A stretch of DNA of 64,000 nucleotides from contig NZ_LYPL01000002.1 of NCBI RefSeq assembly GCF_001662075.1, positions 186,001 through 250,000 on the forward strand, read 5' to 3'. The notes beneath the pieces were generated by a model. That model had not been told where the DNA came from, did no database searches, and worked only from the letters and a program-made list of their open reading frames with translations. Source of the stretch: Rhizobium bangladeshense. Lineage in GTDB: Bacteria > Pseudomonadota > Alphaproteobacteria > Rhizobiales > Rhizobiaceae. The position numbers and the translations under genes were made by a program. Positions 33,901-41,495 of the stretch are shown here, piece after piece (position 1 is the first letter of the stretch; every line of letters starts with the position of its first letter).

Positions 33901-36539
33901 GAGGATGCTGGGTCGCTCATCAACGGCAGATCAATGAGTTCCTCGATCGCGCGGCTCCCGAGTTGCGACCATATTCGGTCGTATTCTCGTTGAACCTCCT
34001 CGTCGGCCGGATGCGGCGCCCAGTCGATTCCGAGATGTTGCCTCACATGGTCGAGACCGACCGCGGCCGACCTGCCGGTCTGACCGAGCGCAGCATAGAG
34101 ATCGATTCGCAGGCAGGCGACAGCAGCCTGGTCGTCGGAGCAGACAGCACGATTGGAAAGCTGTGCTAATCGCTCTTCCGCGTCCGGCAGCGCGCCAAGG
34201 TGGAATTCGCATTCGGCTCGGTTCAGCTCAAGCGCGAAGGTCAGCTGGCGCTGGCGCTCCCACGCGTCTTCCGGCAGCAGCGTCGTGCCTGCAACAAAAT
34301 AGTTGAGTGCCGAGGCGTATGCCGTCGACGCCGCTGCGCGCTTGCCGGCCCGCAGATTGAACTCGGCCAGTTGCTCGCGCTCCTTAGTTGAGGTGATCAG
34401 TTCGGCTCCCCGATTGAGCTGGCTGACAATCTCGAAAACATAATCGTCAATCAGCTCCGGCGCAGTTTTCGCCGCAAGCAGCCTCCCAATGCGGAGGTGC
34501 AACTCGCCGCGTCGCTCCTCCGGGATTAGCGAATAGGCGGCTTCCTGAACGCGATCGTGGACGAACCGGTATGCGTCTGCCAACCGTTCTAGCAGTTCAT
34601 GAGCGACGGCAGGCCATAAGGCGCCGGCGACATCTTCCTCCGCTATCCCGAGGATGAGCGAAAGCGTCGCAATATCGGCCATGTTTCCAAGACAGGCGAA
34701 CTGCTGCAGCGCCTCCCGCGTTTCGGGCGGCTGGCGTTCGAGCTTGCCGACCATGAGGTGCACGACGTTATCGGTGTATCCCTTGGCGTGAATGCGCCCG
34801 AGATCCCAGGACCAGCATGCCGCGTCATGATCGAAGGCGAGCATTCCCTCTTCGGCGAGCGAAAATAGGAACTGACGGACGAAGAACGGATTGCCGCCGG
34901 TCTTGTCGAGCATCATTTGTGCGAGCGGGGCTACACGATCGGTCTGACAGTGGAGCGTATCTGCAATCAACTGCCGGAGATCGTCTTTACTAAGCGGCGC
35001 AAGGGTGATCTCCGCTACCTTGCCGCCGGCGGTTTTGATCGCGTCAAGCTTCCGCATCAGCGGATGGGCGGCGGTGACTTCGTTGTCGCGATAGGCTCCA
35101 ACCAGCATCAGGTGTTCCAGATCCGGCCGGGTCAAGAGATCTTCAAGCAGATCGAGCGTCGCCGCGTCGAGCCACTGGAGATCGTCGAGGAACAGCGCCA
35201 GCGGATGCTCCGGCTGGGCGAAGACACCGATGAACCGCCGGAATACCAGCTCGAAACGCCGTTGCGCCTCCTGCGGCGGAAGTTCGGCGATCGGCGGCTG
35301 GTCGCCGATGACGAGCTTCAGCTCGGGGACGAGGTCGACCATCAGCCGTCCGTTCGGTCCAAGGGCCTCCCTTAGCGTCTCGCGCCAGAGTGCCAAATCG
35401 GCGTCGCTCTTCGCGAGAAGCTCCCGGACAAGGCTCTGAAACGCCTGCGCCAGGGTTGCATATGGAATATCGCGCTTATACTGATCGAACTTGCCGGACG
35501 CAAAAAGGCCGCGCGGCGGCGCCAGAGCTTTGTGGAGTTCATTGACAACCGCCGACTTGCCAATGCCGGAATAGCCAGAGACCAACACCAACTCCGGCGC
35601 GCCGCTCGACACCACGCGGTCGCAGGCAGTGAGCAAGATCTCGACCTCGTGCTCTCGCCCGTAAAGCTTCTCGGGAATCAGCAGGCGGTCCGGGATGTCG
35701 CGTTCGCCGAGCGGGAATGTGTCAATCCGGTGCTGCATTTCCCATTGGCTGAGACAGTGGCTCAGATCGTGCTCGACGCCGGCTGCCGTCTGGTATCGTT
35801 CCTCGGCCGTCTTGGCGAGCAGCTTCATGACGATGGCCGAGACTGCCGGTGAAACATCCGCCACCCGCTCGTTGGGCGGCGTCGGCTGCCGTGCAATGTG
35901 GCAATGCACCCATTCCATCGGGTCGGAGGCGGAGAACGGCAGGCTGCCGGTGAGCATTTCGTAGAGCGTCACACCGAGCGCATAAAGGTCGCTGCGAGAA
36001 TCGATCGAGCGGTTCATGCGCCCGGTCTGCTCGGGGGCCATATAGGCGAGCGTTCCGGTGACCACTTCGGGCGGCTCGTGCGTCTGCCGCTCGCGGGAGA
36101 GGCGCGAGGCGATCCCAAAGCCTGTTAGCCGCACCTCGGCGCCCGTGCCCGTTACTAGGATATTGGCCGGTTTGATGTCCTTGTGGACGAGACCGCGCTG
36201 ATGGGCCCCACGGAGCGCAGCGGCGATGCCGACCCCGAGGCGCAGGAAAAGCTCCGTTTCCATTGCCATTCCGAGCCGCCCGGCGAGCGGCTCGCCGCCC
36301 GGATCTTCAAGCACCAGCATGGTCCGGCCGCCTTCGCGCACCAATTCAAGCGGTCGCACCGCCCATGCGCTATCGAGCTCATCCTTCAATCCATATTCAT
36401 GGTCGAGGCGGTTGAGGTTCGAAGACGCCGGGTATTCGATCGTCGAAAGCACGACCAGTACCGGGTTCCACTTGCCGTCGGCACCCCGGCGCCGTTCCCG
36501 GTGGAATACGCGATCACCGTCCTCCCAAAGAACCTCCAA
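30978..36539 (-). CDS. kinase-like/AAA ATPase/GAF-PAS sensor histidine kinase giant
   Basis: 1,853 residues with no membrane segment. Ser/Thr kinase-like domain about 1-275 (HKDIKPAN at 119-126, APEQTGRMN), AAA/ORC1-like ATPase about 290-600 (Walker A GYSGIGKS 322-329, Walker B LALFLDDLQWLD), a long helical TPR-like region, a GAF domain about 1290-1440, PAS about 1455-1575, and a histidine kinase with H-box SIAHEVNQP (His about 1615), NLIMNAIEAM, DTGPGLD and GMGMGLAI. The kinase-like domain lacks an obvious VAIK lysine and has TGFG instead of DFG, so it may not phosphorylate protein. The start is TTG 36539, eight bases after GGAG; no ATG exists in frame. Its partner is probably the FixJ-type regulator at 37406. 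Confidence 0.9.
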   Translation of the reverse strand: MEVLWEDGDRVFHRERRRGADGKWNPVLVVLSTIEYPASSNLNRLDHEYGLKDELDSAWAVRPLELVREGGRTMLVLEDPGGEPLAGRLGMAMETELFLRLGVGIAAALRGAHQRGLVHKDIKPANILVTGTGAEVRLTGFGIASRLSRERQTHEPPEVVTGTLAYMAPEQTGRMNRSIDSRSDLYALGVTLYEMLTGSLPFSASDPMEWVHCHIARQPTPPNERVADVSPAVSAIVMKLLAKTAEERYQTAAGVEHDLSHCLSQWEMQHRIDTFPLGERDIPDRLLIPEKLYGREHEVEILLTACDRVVSSGAPELVLVSGYSGIGKSAVVNELHKALAPPRGLFASGKFDQYKRDIPYATLAQAFQSLVRELLAKSDADLALWRETLREALGPNGRLMVDLVPELKLVIGDQPPIAELPPQEAQRRFELVFRRFIGVFAQPEHPLALFLDDLQWLDAATLDLLEDLLTRPDLEHLMLVGAYRDNEVTAAHPLMRKLDAIKTAGGKVAEITLAPLSKDDLRQLIADTLHCQTDRVAPLAQMMLDKTGGNPFFVRQFLFSLAEEGMLAFDHDAACWSWDLGRIHAKGYTDNVVHLMVGKLERQPPETREALQQFACLGNMADIATLSLILGIAEEDVAGALWPAVAHELLERLADAYRFVHDRVQEAAYSLIPEERRGELHLRIGRLLAAKTAPELIDDYVFEIVSQLNRGAELITSTKEREQLAEFNLRAGKRAAASTAYASALNYFVAGTTLLPEDAWERQRQLTFALELNRAECEFHLGALPDAEERLAQLSNRAVCSDDQAAVACLRIDLYAALGQTGRSAAVGLDHVRQHLGIDWAPHPADEEVQREYDRIWSQLGSRAIEELIDLPLMSDPASSSTLDILTRLVGAVWHTDANLACMAICLAVNLSLERGNSDGSCYHYVSLGYIAGPRFGDYEAGFRFGQLGCRLVEKHDLKRFQARTYKDFGAHVIPWTRHVRTGREILRRALDIANQSGDLTFAGYSHVSLNSNLLAAGDPLMEVQRQAEIGLAFAREVRFQFVVDLASAQLGLVRTLRGSTRKFGSFDDDGFDEREIEHRFSENPNLAETCYFVRKLQARFFAGDYEAAVDASLRAQRLPWTSVSHFEETPEHHFYGALARAACCDYAVAEPRARHTEALVAHHRQLQIYAKNCPENFENRAALVGAEIARLEGREIDAVRLYEQAIRSARANGFVHHEALAYELAARFYAQGGFEDFTGLYLRNARGCYRRWGADGKVRQLDQLYPDLRGEERAPSPTTTIGAPVEQLDLATVIKISQAVSGEIVLQKLIDTVLRTAVEQAGAERGLLILPRGGESRITAEATTGGETVVVQMRDEIVTGIILPQSLLHYVLRTSESVVLDDAIAQNPFSADPYICQHRTRSILCVPLLNQGQIAGVLYLENNLAPRVFAPARIAVLKLLASQAAISLENTRLYSDLAEREARIRRLVRANIIGIVIWDIEGRILEANDAFLRMVGYDREDLASGRLCWTELTPAEWRDRDARTIAELKLIGAVQPFEKEYFRKDGSRLPVLIGSALLEESRNEGVSFVLDLTERRQAEEALRESEGALREALRQLAHANRVATMGQLTASIAHEVNQPLAASLTNAQAALRWLGSHPPNLEEVAQALGRIVDNANRAGDVIGRIRALVKKEPPRKGQFDLNEAIHHVIALTGSEVLRQGITLQTEFATSLPSVEGDRVQVQQVVLNLIMNAIEAMSDIDAEERELLISTETGASGGVVVGVRDTGPGLDPQTMDRLFEAFYTTKSSGMGMGLAICRSIIEAHGGQMWATANDPRGALFLFSLPLQRDETMGGATPADEMAVLGNCVRPAPG

Positions 36540-36773
36540 ATTCCCATCTCCAGCAACACCGAAGAAAGAGGATGTGCTTGCTTGCCGACTTCGTCATCTC
36601 GCCTGTCGCATCTGGCACTGCCACTTTCGTTTCGGGAATCCGTCCGTCAAATTGGCCAAAGCGGGCACATGACGAACCGGACCACTTCCCCCACTTTCTT
36701 ACCACATCTCGCCTGTTCGTCCCAACAACGAGCGGCCATCACCCACCCGCTCGATACGTGGTCCACCGCTACG

Positions 36774-36803
36774 AAAAGACCGCCCAACGGCTGCTGGGCG
36801 GTC
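36774..36803 (-). terminator. intrinsic terminator
   Basis: On the minus strand a nine-pair stem GACCGCCCA/TGGGCGGTC (36778-36803) is followed by TTTT (36777-36774). It would end the small RNA candidate and separate it from the giant kinase gene. Confidence 0.8.
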
Positions 36804-36925
36804 AGGCGGGTCGTGGACCCGCAGAGCTTCGGATGGAGGAGGCGCCGAAGCTTGGTGGTAGCAACGGGGGGATTCGCCGCCTGTCTGTCCCGAGGCAACG
36901 TGTAGACTAGCAATGGAAGGGACGA
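36774..36925 (-). ncRNA. candidate small RNA with anti-Shine-Dalgarno loop
   Basis: About 150 nt from a TATAAT box (plus 36932-36937) to the terminator at 36774. Hairpin 1 (36825-36852) has an eight-pair stem AGCTTCGG/CCGAAGCT with the RNA loop CGCCUCCUCCAU, which presents CCUCCUCC. Hairpin 2 (36806-36822) is GCGGGT/ACCCGC. Hairpin 3 is the terminator. The layout matches trans-acting alphaproteobacterial RNAs such as the alpha-r14/NfeR1 and cuckoo families, whose loops carry CCUCCUCCC to mask ribosome-binding sites. No clear -35 box is visible. No ORF covers it. Confidence 0.6.
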
Positions 36926-37222
36926 CGGGAAATTATACTGTGGTTTCGTCTTGGGCTACTTTGGAATACCGGCACCGATACCCATCAGCGAACTCCGCTC
37001 TGCGGTTGACATATCGGCGACGTGATCCGGGGCCCGACAGCGACTGGGCCGACAGTCTCTATCCTAGTCTAACCCAGCAAGTCGGCAGGTGGTACGGCCG
37101 CGGTGTCGCCGAAGATAAAAGGCCAGCAAATCGCCAACGTCGGCTTGCTTCGTGCCTGTCGTACCGTCAGTTGCGATTCGTTGTCGGTGTTGACGTCGAA
37201 AGTGTCTGCCGGCTCTGAGTCC
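36926..37222. other. intergenic spacer between two terminators
   Basis: About 300 bp bounded by two minus-strand terminators. It holds the TATAAT box at 36932-36937 (minus strand) and a TTGACA at 37007 on the plus strand without a matching -10. No coding frame is credible. Confidence 0.45.
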
Positions 37223-37253
37223 AAAAAGGAGCCTCCCCGGGGTAGGGAGGCTC
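37223..37253 (-). terminator. intrinsic terminator after the FixJ-type gene
   Basis: On the minus strand, GAGCCTCCC pairs perfectly with GGGAGGCTC (37229-37253, seven-base loop) and is followed by CTTTTTGG. It lies about 150 bases after the response-regulator stop. Confidence 0.85.
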
Positions 37254-37405
37254 AAGGCTGGCCGATCGGGACGATACGGCCCGGGAGGAGGTGGAAGAGG
37301 AAAGGAGCCTGCATCATAGAGGAGGGCTCCCGCCGGCGCTATTGGCCACCAGGACGGATCGATTACCAATGAGGAGGGGGGAACCTATACGCGCAGCCAA
37401 GACCC

Positions 37406-38044
37406 TTACGAGTGCGTTTGCGGCTTTCCCTGCGCGAGCATCAGCTTGTCAGCCATACGAGCGAGTTCGGGTAGGGATCTGGTACCCATCTTCTGCATGA
37501 CTTGGCTGCGGTGAACCTTCACGGTAATCTCGCTCACGCCTAGATCGCTGGCAATTTGCTTGTTGAGCCGTCCGGTCACCACCAAAGCCATCACCTCGCG
37601 CTCCCGCGGCGTCAGGCTATCGAAACGGGCGCGCACCGTCGCCAATGACCTTTCATTTTCAAGCCACACGCGGTCACGCGCCAGGCCGACGTGAACGGCG
37701 TCAAGCAAATCCTGGTCTCGGAACGGTTTCGTTAGGAACTCGACGGCGCCGCCTTTCATCGCCTGGACAGACATGGGAATGTCGCCGTGCCCGGTGATGA
37801 AGACGATCGGCAGCTGAATATTTTCTCGCGACAGCTCAAGCTGAAAATCAAGGCCGCTTTGCCCCGGCAGGCGGACATCGAGCACGAGACAGGTCGGTCC
37901 GCTGGGTCGCCCAGACCTGAGGAAGTCGCCGACCGAAGCAAGGAGGTTGACGGCAAAGCCGACGGACCGCAGCAGACTGCCAAGCGCCTCACGGATCTCC
38001 GGGTCATCATCGATGACAATGATGGTTGCTGGCGCCTCGGTCAA
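37406..38044 (-). CDS. FixJ/NarL-type response regulator
   Basis: 212 residues. The receiver domain has acidic pocket IDDDPE, phospho-acceptor Asp56 (CLVLDVRLPG), TGHGD and Lys106 (FLTKPF); a LuxR-type helix-turn-helix follows (SLTPREREVMALVVTGRLNKQIASDLGVSEITVKVHRSQV, about 140-180). This is the FixJ/TodT/StyR architecture, often paired with PAS histidine kinases. It starts at TTG 38044, after GGGAG. It is transcribed toward the giant kinase gene but separated by two terminators, so it is cognate by neighbourhood, not by operon. Confidence 0.92.
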   Translation of the reverse strand: MTEAPATIIVIDDDPEIREALGSLLRSVGFAVNLLASVGDFLRSGRPSGPTCLVLDVRLPGQSGLDFQLELSRENIQLPIVFITGHGDIPMSVQAMKGGAVEFLTKPFRDQDLLDAVHVGLARDRVWLENERSLATVRARFDSLTPREREVMALVVTGRLNKQIASDLGVSEITVKVHRSQVMQKMGTRSLPELARMADKLMLAQGKPQTHS

Positions 38045-38320
38045 TTGTCAGAACTCCCAAGCTGATTCGACATCTTGGGAATATATACTATCGCCCCCCA
38101 CTGCAGCGGCAGCGGGCGAAGCCAACCAGCATAGAGCCGGTCACGCGATGAGAACACTCCTCCTGTCTCCTTCGCTATTGCCGAAACGGGTCTTCTTGCG
38201 CACACCAGAATGCGTGATAATTATCTCGGCCACAAGGCTAGATGCGGGCGGCCCTAAAAGCGCTTGCGCGCCCAACTGTCTGCCGTGGCATGTCGATGGC
38301 CGGCGATGCCGTGCTCGTCG

Positions 38321-38359
38321 CGCAAGTCTTAGACACGCTATACGATTGTATAGCTTGCG
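38321..38359. promoter_or_regulatory. nested palindrome in divergent regulator promoter
   Basis: The inner repeat GCTATAC-GATT-GTATAGC (38337-38354) is perfect, and outer arms CGCAAG (38321-38326) and CTTGCG (38354-38359) extend it. It lies about 100 bp before the GTG start of the single-domain receiver and may bind the FixJ-type regulator. Confidence 0.45.
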
Positions 38360-38454
38360 ACGCCTTTGTCACCGTTCGATACTAAATCCATCCATTCAAG
38401 CGCGCCACAACGCTAATCCGGCACAATGCCGGTCGGCGAAGTTGGGAGGCGGCA

Positions 38455-38850
38455 GTGTCAACCAAGAGACCTTTGATTGCGATCGTCGACGACGACGAGT
38501 CGATGCGCGACTCTATAAAAGGGCTCATGAGGTCGATGGGATTTGACGCCAAGTCCTTTTCATCCGCAGATGATTTCTTGATATCTCCTCATGTCCGCCG
38601 CACGGCCTGCCTCGTGACGGACATCAATATGCCTGGAATGAGCGGACTCGATCTGCACCGCAGGCTCGTCGCGCTGGGCAAGAGCATTCCGACTATTCTG
38701 ATCACCGCCTTCCCGGAAAAGAATATGGGCGCGTCAGCGTTGGGGGCTGATGTCGTTGGCTGCCTGACAAAACCGTTCAACGGACAGATTTTGCTTGATT
38801 GCATCCGTTCTGCGCTGACTCTCGACGGCGAGAGCGAAAGCGGTTCATGA
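38455..38850 (+). CDS. single-domain response regulator
   Basis: 131 residues, one receiver domain and no output domain: acidic IVDDDES, Asp56 in ACLVTDINMPGMSG, T in ILITAF and Lys106 in CLTKPF. FixJ-like by sequence. It may act as a phosphate sink or shuttle for the giant kinase, or interact with protein partners. The start is GTG 38455 with GGGAGGCGG upstream. Divergent from the two-domain FixJ-type regulator, 410 bp apart. Confidence 0.9.
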   Translation: MSTKRPLIAIVDDDESMRDSIKGLMRSMGFDAKSFSSADDFLISPHVRRTACLVTDINMPGMSGLDLHRRLVALGKSIPTILITAFPEKNMGASALGADVVGCLTKPFNGQILLDCIRSALTLDGESESGS

Positions 38851-38927
38851 GGTCGCAAAGACCTTCAGAGGCAAAACGCGCTGCTTGGACCCGCAAGCAT
38901 TGGGCCTCAGGGCCCGCCGGCAACTGC

Positions 38928-39107
38928 CTGCAGCATCTCCAACTGCAGGATGCCGGTCGCGACTGGAGCCTCGGCGAAACCTCGATCCACTGGCACTCGG
39001 TCTTTGCCGCCCTCGGCCAGCTCGACAGCAATCCGCGCCTGATCATCAAGATCAAGGACAAGCCGAAATCCCGGCTTTCGATGCCTATTCGCCTGGATGG
39101 GCCATAA
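38928..39107 (+). pseudogene. 3' remnant of a sugar-phosphate isomerase/epimerase gene
   Basis: The plus frame encodes HLQLQDAGRDWSLGETSIHW, then HSVFAALGQLDSNPRLII, which is the C-terminal signature of TIM-barrel xylose-isomerase-like sugar isomerases. There is no start codon or ribosome-binding site, and the rest of the gene is absent upstream, where the receiver gene ends at 38850. After KIKDK the expected end (EIPAFDAY...) is in another frame, indicating a frameshift. It ends at TAA 39107, close to the convergent alcohol dehydrogenase. Confidence 0.7.
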
Positions 39108-39139
39108 CCGATGGCAGAAGGGACTTGTGGCGCGCGCCC

Positions 39140-40183
39140 TCACGAAAACCGCGTAATGACGCTGATGCCCGTCGCCTCCGCCTTGTCGAGCGCCATCAGC
39201 GCCGGCACGGCCTCCTCGAGGTTGATGCGCCGTCCGATCAGCTTCTGCGGCGCGATCTTGCCGGCCGCCAGCATCGACAGCATGGCGTCGTAGCGCCAGG
39301 CCTGCATGCCGTGGCTGCCGTAGATCTCCAGCTCGTTGCTGATCACTTGCGCCATCGGGATTTGCGGTGTCGCGTGCTCGGCGAGCATCAGCCCCACCTG
39401 CACATGCCGGCCGCGGCGGCGCAGGTTCTTGATCGAGTTGAAGCAGGTTACGGGATGGCCGAGCGCGTCGATTGAGACATGCGCGCCGCCCTTGGTGATC
39501 TCGCGCACCGCCTCGGCCACGTCGGCAACGCTTGAGGCATTGACCGTCGCCACCGCGCCGCACTCTCTGGCGAAGGCGAGTTTCTCCTCCGAAATATCGA
39601 TGCCGATCGCATTGGCACCGAGGGCGGTGGCGATCATGATCGCCGACAGGCCGACGCCGCCGCAGCCATGCACGGCGATCCATTCGCCGGGTCCGGTGCG
39701 CGCATGGTCGGCGACGGCGCGAAACGAGGTGGCGAAGCGGCAGCCGAGGCTTGCCGCCGTCGCATCGTCGATCGTATCGGGCAGGTGCACCAGATTGGTG
39801 TCGGCATAGTCGATCGCCACATATTCGGCGAAGGAGCCCCAATGGGTGAAGCCCGGCTGGAACTGGTTCGGGCAGATCTGCTGGTTGCCGGAATGGCATT
39901 CGCTGCAATGGCCGCAGCCGGAAACGAAAGGCACGGTCACCCGGTCACCCACCTTGAAGCGCATCACACCGCGGCCGGTGGCGACGACTTTTCCGGCAAG
40001 CTCGTGCCCCGGCACATGCGGCAGGCGGATATCGGGATCGTGCCCCATCCAGCCGTGCCAGTCGCTGCGGCAGAGCCCGCTGGCGCCGACTTCTATGACG
40101 ACGCCATCCTCTGTCGGCGTCGGATCGGGCAGGGTGCGGATTTCGGGCGCCTGCTCGAAGGCTTCGTAATACATGGCTTTCAT
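39140..40183 (-). CDS. zinc-dependent alcohol dehydrogenase
   Basis: 347 residues of the medium-chain family. Catalytic zinc ligands: Cys in [12 protein letters not shown] in [10 protein letters not shown]; structural zinc cysteines [15 protein letters not shown]; coenzyme-binding [20 protein letters not shown], with Asp after it (IGIDIS) favouring NAD+. The substrate alcohol cannot be told. GAAGGAGG precedes ATG. Divergent from the aminotransferase gene; its former neighbour downstream appears to be the broken sugar isomerase. Confidence 0.92.
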   Translation of the reverse strand: MKAMYYEAFEQAPEIRTLPDPTPTEDGVVIEVGASGLCRSDWHGWMGHDPDIRLPHVPGHELAGKVVATGRGVMRFKVGDRVTVPFVSGCGHCSECHSGNQQICPNQFQPGFTHWGSFAEYVAIDYADTNLVHLPDTIDDATAASLGCRFATSFRAVADHARTGPGEWIAVHGCGGVGLSAIMIATALGANAIGIDISEEKLAFARECGAVATVNASSVADVAEAVREITKGGAHVSIDALGHPVTCFNSIKNLRRRGRHVQVGLMLAEHATPQIPMAQVISNELEIYGSHGMQAWRYDAMLSMLAAGKIAPQKLIGRRINLEEAVPALMALDKAEATGISVITRFS

Positions 40184-40331
40184 CGGCGTCCTCCTTCATG
40201 TCTTTCCGCTCGATCGTCCATGATGCCATGCGGCAGGCAGCCATTCCAACAGAGATTCCATCATTTTTGCTGATGTACCCATCGCCGACGCTGCAGCTGT
40301 CGCGCACGAATATTGCGGCCGGGCGCTGTCC

Positions 40332-40402
40332 CCCGGCATTTTCTTGCTTCCGTATTTCCGGCCGGGATTTGTCCTTGACCCGGCTTGCCGCCGGGGCTTT
40401 TG
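40332..40402 (+). promoter_or_regulatory. promoter and alternating repeats upstream of BCAT-type gene
   Basis: CCCGGC (40332-40337), GCCGGG (40361-40366), CCCGGC (40379-40384) and GCCGGG (40390-40395) can pair as 1:2, 2:3 or 3:4; the last is followed by GCTTTTGCTTT. The sequence CTTGAC (40374-40379), 17 bases, then CTTTTG (40397-40402) also reads as a rhizobial promoter, so the repeats might instead be an operator. Confidence 0.4.
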
Positions 40403-40431
40403 CTTTCCCGGATTCGCAAGGGAGAGCAGCA

Positions 40432-41319
40432 ATGGCCGTCGATACATCACCGCGTTCCACCACCTGGACCCACATCGACGGGGAATGGCTTCCCGGCAAT
40501 CCGCCGCTGATCGGGCCGACCTCGCATGCGATGTGGCTCGGCTCCACGGTCTTCGACGGCGCTCGCTGGTTCGACGGCATCGCCCCGGATCTCGATCTGC
40601 ACTGCCAGCGCATCAACCGCTCGGCGCTCGCCATGGGCCTGAAGCCGGTGAAGTCGGCCGAGGAGATTGCCGCGCTCGCCTGGGAAGGCGTTGGCAGATT
40701 CGACGGCGCGACGGCGATCTATATCAAGCCGATGTATTGGGGCGAACATGGTGCGCCGGGCAGCATCGTCTCCGTCGATGCGGCATCGACCCGCTTCGCG
40801 CTCTGCCTGTTCGAGGCGCCGATGGGCGGCCATGCCGGCACCAGCCTCACCGTTTCGCCCTATCGCCGCCCGTCGCCGGAAACGGCGATGACCGAGGCGA
40901 AGACCGGCTCGCTCTATCCCAACAGCGGCCGCATGATCGCCGAAGCCCGCAGCCGCGGCTTCGACAATGCGCTGGTGCGCGATCTCAACGGCAACGTCGT
41001 CGAGACCGCTTCTTCGAACGTCTTCATGGTCCGCGACGGCGTGGTGATGACGCCGGCCGCCAACCGCACCTTCCTCGCAGGCATCACCCGCGCCCGCGTC
41101 ATCGGCCTGCTCCGCAAGGCCGGCTTCGACGTCGCGGAAGCAACCCTCTCCGTCGAGGATTTCCTCGCCGCCGACGAAATCTTCACCACCGGCAACTATT
41201 CCAAGGTCGTCGGCGTCACCCGCCTCGACGACCGCAACCTCCAGGAAGGCCCGGTCACCCGCAAGGCGCTGGATCTCTACATGGACTGGGCCCACGGCAA
41301 AAGCGAGAGTGAGGAGTGA
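40432..41319 (+). CDS. branched-chain aminotransferase-family enzyme
   Basis: 295 residues of PLP fold type IV: VFDGARWFDG, PYRRPSPETAMTEAKTGSLYPNS with the PLP-binding Lys, VVETASSNVFMV, and TFLAGITRARV/EIFTTGNYSKV near the end. It is best read as a branched-chain amino-acid aminotransferase (IlvE-like), cytoplasmic, transferring amino groups between 2-oxoglutarate and Leu/Ile/Val keto acids; D-amino-acid or beta-type relatives cannot be excluded. ATG 40432 follows AAGGGAGAG; the frame is open far upstream, but that part covers the promoter region. Confidence 0.85.
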   Translation: MAVDTSPRSTTWTHIDGEWLPGNPPLIGPTSHAMWLGSTVFDGARWFDGIAPDLDLHCQRINRSALAMGLKPVKSAEEIAALAWEGVGRFDGATAIYIKPMYWGEHGAPGSIVSVDAASTRFALCLFEAPMGGHAGTSLTVSPYRRPSPETAMTEAKTGSLYPNSGRMIAEARSRGFDNALVRDLNGNVVETASSNVFMVRDGVVMTPAANRTFLAGITRARVIGLLRKAGFDVAEATLSVEDFLAADEIFTTGNYSKVVGVTRLDDRNLQEGPVTRKALDLYMDWAHGKSESEE

Positions 41320-41322
41320 GCC

Positions 41323-41460
41323 ACGATCCCGCGAAGCGGGAGCAATCGATCCAGTGAATCGATTGCAGTGGCGAACGCCCGAAGCGCAAGCACCTCTCGC
41401 AGGGCACGTCCCCTCGCCCCGTTTACGGGGAGAGGGTTAGGGTGAGGGGCAATTTTCTTG
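41323..41460. repeat. rhizobial repeat cluster
   Basis: TCCCGC-GAA-GCGGGA (41327-41341), CAATCGAT-N7-ATCGATTG (41343-41365) and a RIME-type module CCCTCGCCCCG-TTTA-CGGGGAGAGGG (about 41410-41437) follow each other between two convergent genes. Confidence 0.75.
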
Positions 41461-41495
41461 CTGTGAGGGCAGCCTAAAGTCCGGATGGCTGCCCC

